Part shown: positions 63,694-64,000 of the stretch, in pieces
Numbering within the stretch: the stretch's first letter is position 1
Layout of the letters: each line of letters starts with the position of its first letter
Assembly: GCA_032620915.1 (NCBI GenBank)
Contig: CP136052.1
Span: forward strand, 837,001 to 901,000
Source of the DNA: Oscillospiraceae bacterium NTUH-002-81
GTDB lineage: Bacteria > Bacillota > Clostridia > Lachnospirales > Lachnospiraceae
Direction: 5' to 3'
Length of the DNA: 64,000 bases
The notes under the pieces: generated by a model
What the model was told of the DNA's origin: nothing
The model's database searches: none
What the model saw: only the letters and a program-made list of their open reading frames with translations
Translations under genes and position numbers: made by a program

Positions 63694-64000
63694 TTGAAAA
63701 AGAAAAAAAATATTTTTGTGGCTGCCGATGGTATTGTTTGTGCTGGTGCTGGCGGGCGGCATATGGTCAGGCACGGTGCCGGTGCGTGGGCTGCGGGAGG
63801 TGCTGTCGGTGAGCGCTCATCTGGGAGAGATTCTGGCAAACGGGAAAAAGCAGCGGCAGCTGCCCATTTACAGTGTGGAGACGAAAGATGCGGTGGTGGC
63901 GCTGACCTTTGACTGTGCCTGGGGAACGGAGGATCTGGATGAGGTGCTGCGGGTGCTGGGGGAGCATGGGGCGAAGGCCGCCTTTTTTATGACCGGCGGT
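63694..64000 (+). CDS. Polysaccharide deacetylase (NodB family), N-terminal part, partial
   Basis: TTG 63694 opens MKKKK in one frame. With one A fewer in the 8-A run 63703-63710 it continues as KIFLWLPMVLFVLVLAGG (a membrane anchor), a short stalk, then VVALTFDCAWGTEDLDEVL and AAFFMTGG at the window edge. TFDCAWG is the first NodB motif, as in PdaA/PdaB-type deacetylases acting on peptidoglycan or other GlcNAc polymers. The rest lies beyond the window. Without correction the written frame ends at 63912. Confidence 0.75.

Noticed and set aside
1..64000. tRNA, rRNA or CRISPR array
   Set aside because: I saw no tRNA-like cloverleaf, no ribosomal RNA sequence and no regularly spaced short repeats in the intergenic regions; a dedicated scan was not possible.

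Overview
The window looks like a chromosome segment from a Clostridia bacterium of the Lachnospiraceae type. The signs are Gram-positive -35/-10 boxes, strong GGAGG ribosome-binding sites, frequent TTG/GTG starts, LCP and LTA-synthase-like proteins, GBS-Bsp-like surface repeats and zinc-ribbon proteins. Nearly everything from 1 to about 53.8 kb serves cell-surface polysaccharide synthesis, export, decoration or anchoring. The last 10 kb is mixed housekeeping and envelope genes.

Region A (1-8.3 kb, A/T-rich) is a Wzx/Wzy-type block: a glycosyltransferase tail, a flippase, a frameshifted Wzy-like polymerase, an IspD/TarI-type cytidylyltransferase with an SDR epimerase, a split DUF6077-like membrane protein and a GT-C glycosyltransferase. 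Region B (8.3-16.9 kb) holds two giant secreted proteins. One is an M6-type metalloprotease, six GBS-Bsp-like repeats and a metallophosphoesterase. The other is an amidase_3, seven of the same repeats and a glucosaminidase. Region C (17-33.5 kb) starts at a strong extended -10 promoter. It encodes rfbB, rfbA and rfbC, an ABC exporter (Wzm/Wzt type), a large methyltransferase, two multidomain glycosyltransferases, an LTA-synthase-like phosphotransferase and an acyltransferase.

At about 33.5 kb the composition changes abruptly to G/C-rich. Region D (33.6-46.8 kb) has five GT2-type proteins, a small coiled-coil protein, GtrA, and a CotH/VTC/DUF4956 trio. Region E (47-53.8 kb) has the initiating phosphoglycosyltransferase, an LCP ligase, a membrane esterase, a rhamnosyltransferase-like GT2, glmS and a tiny zinc-ribbon gene. 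Region F (54-64 kb) has an HtrA protease, a GT-C protein on the minus strand, a divergent ClpX, a GT14 enzyme, a Cys-rich zinc-ribbon protein, LspA, a PatB/MalY aminotransferase, a cupin and the start of a polysaccharide deacetylase.

Proposed working model (inference): the phosphoglycosyltransferase starts lipid-linked chains, GT2/GT4 enzymes extend them, Wzx or the ABC exporter moves them out, and LtaS-like and esterase activities decorate them. LCP would attach them to peptidoglycan, which the two secreted enzymes remodel.

Most notable observations: (1) two recurring beta-rich modules appear in otherwise unrelated proteins of region C/D; (2) a 103-bp intergenic repeat occurs twice, with compensatory base changes in its stems; (3) eight apparent frameshifts are all consistent with one extra base, nearly all in homopolymer runs, which points to sequence error rather than eight real pseudogenes.
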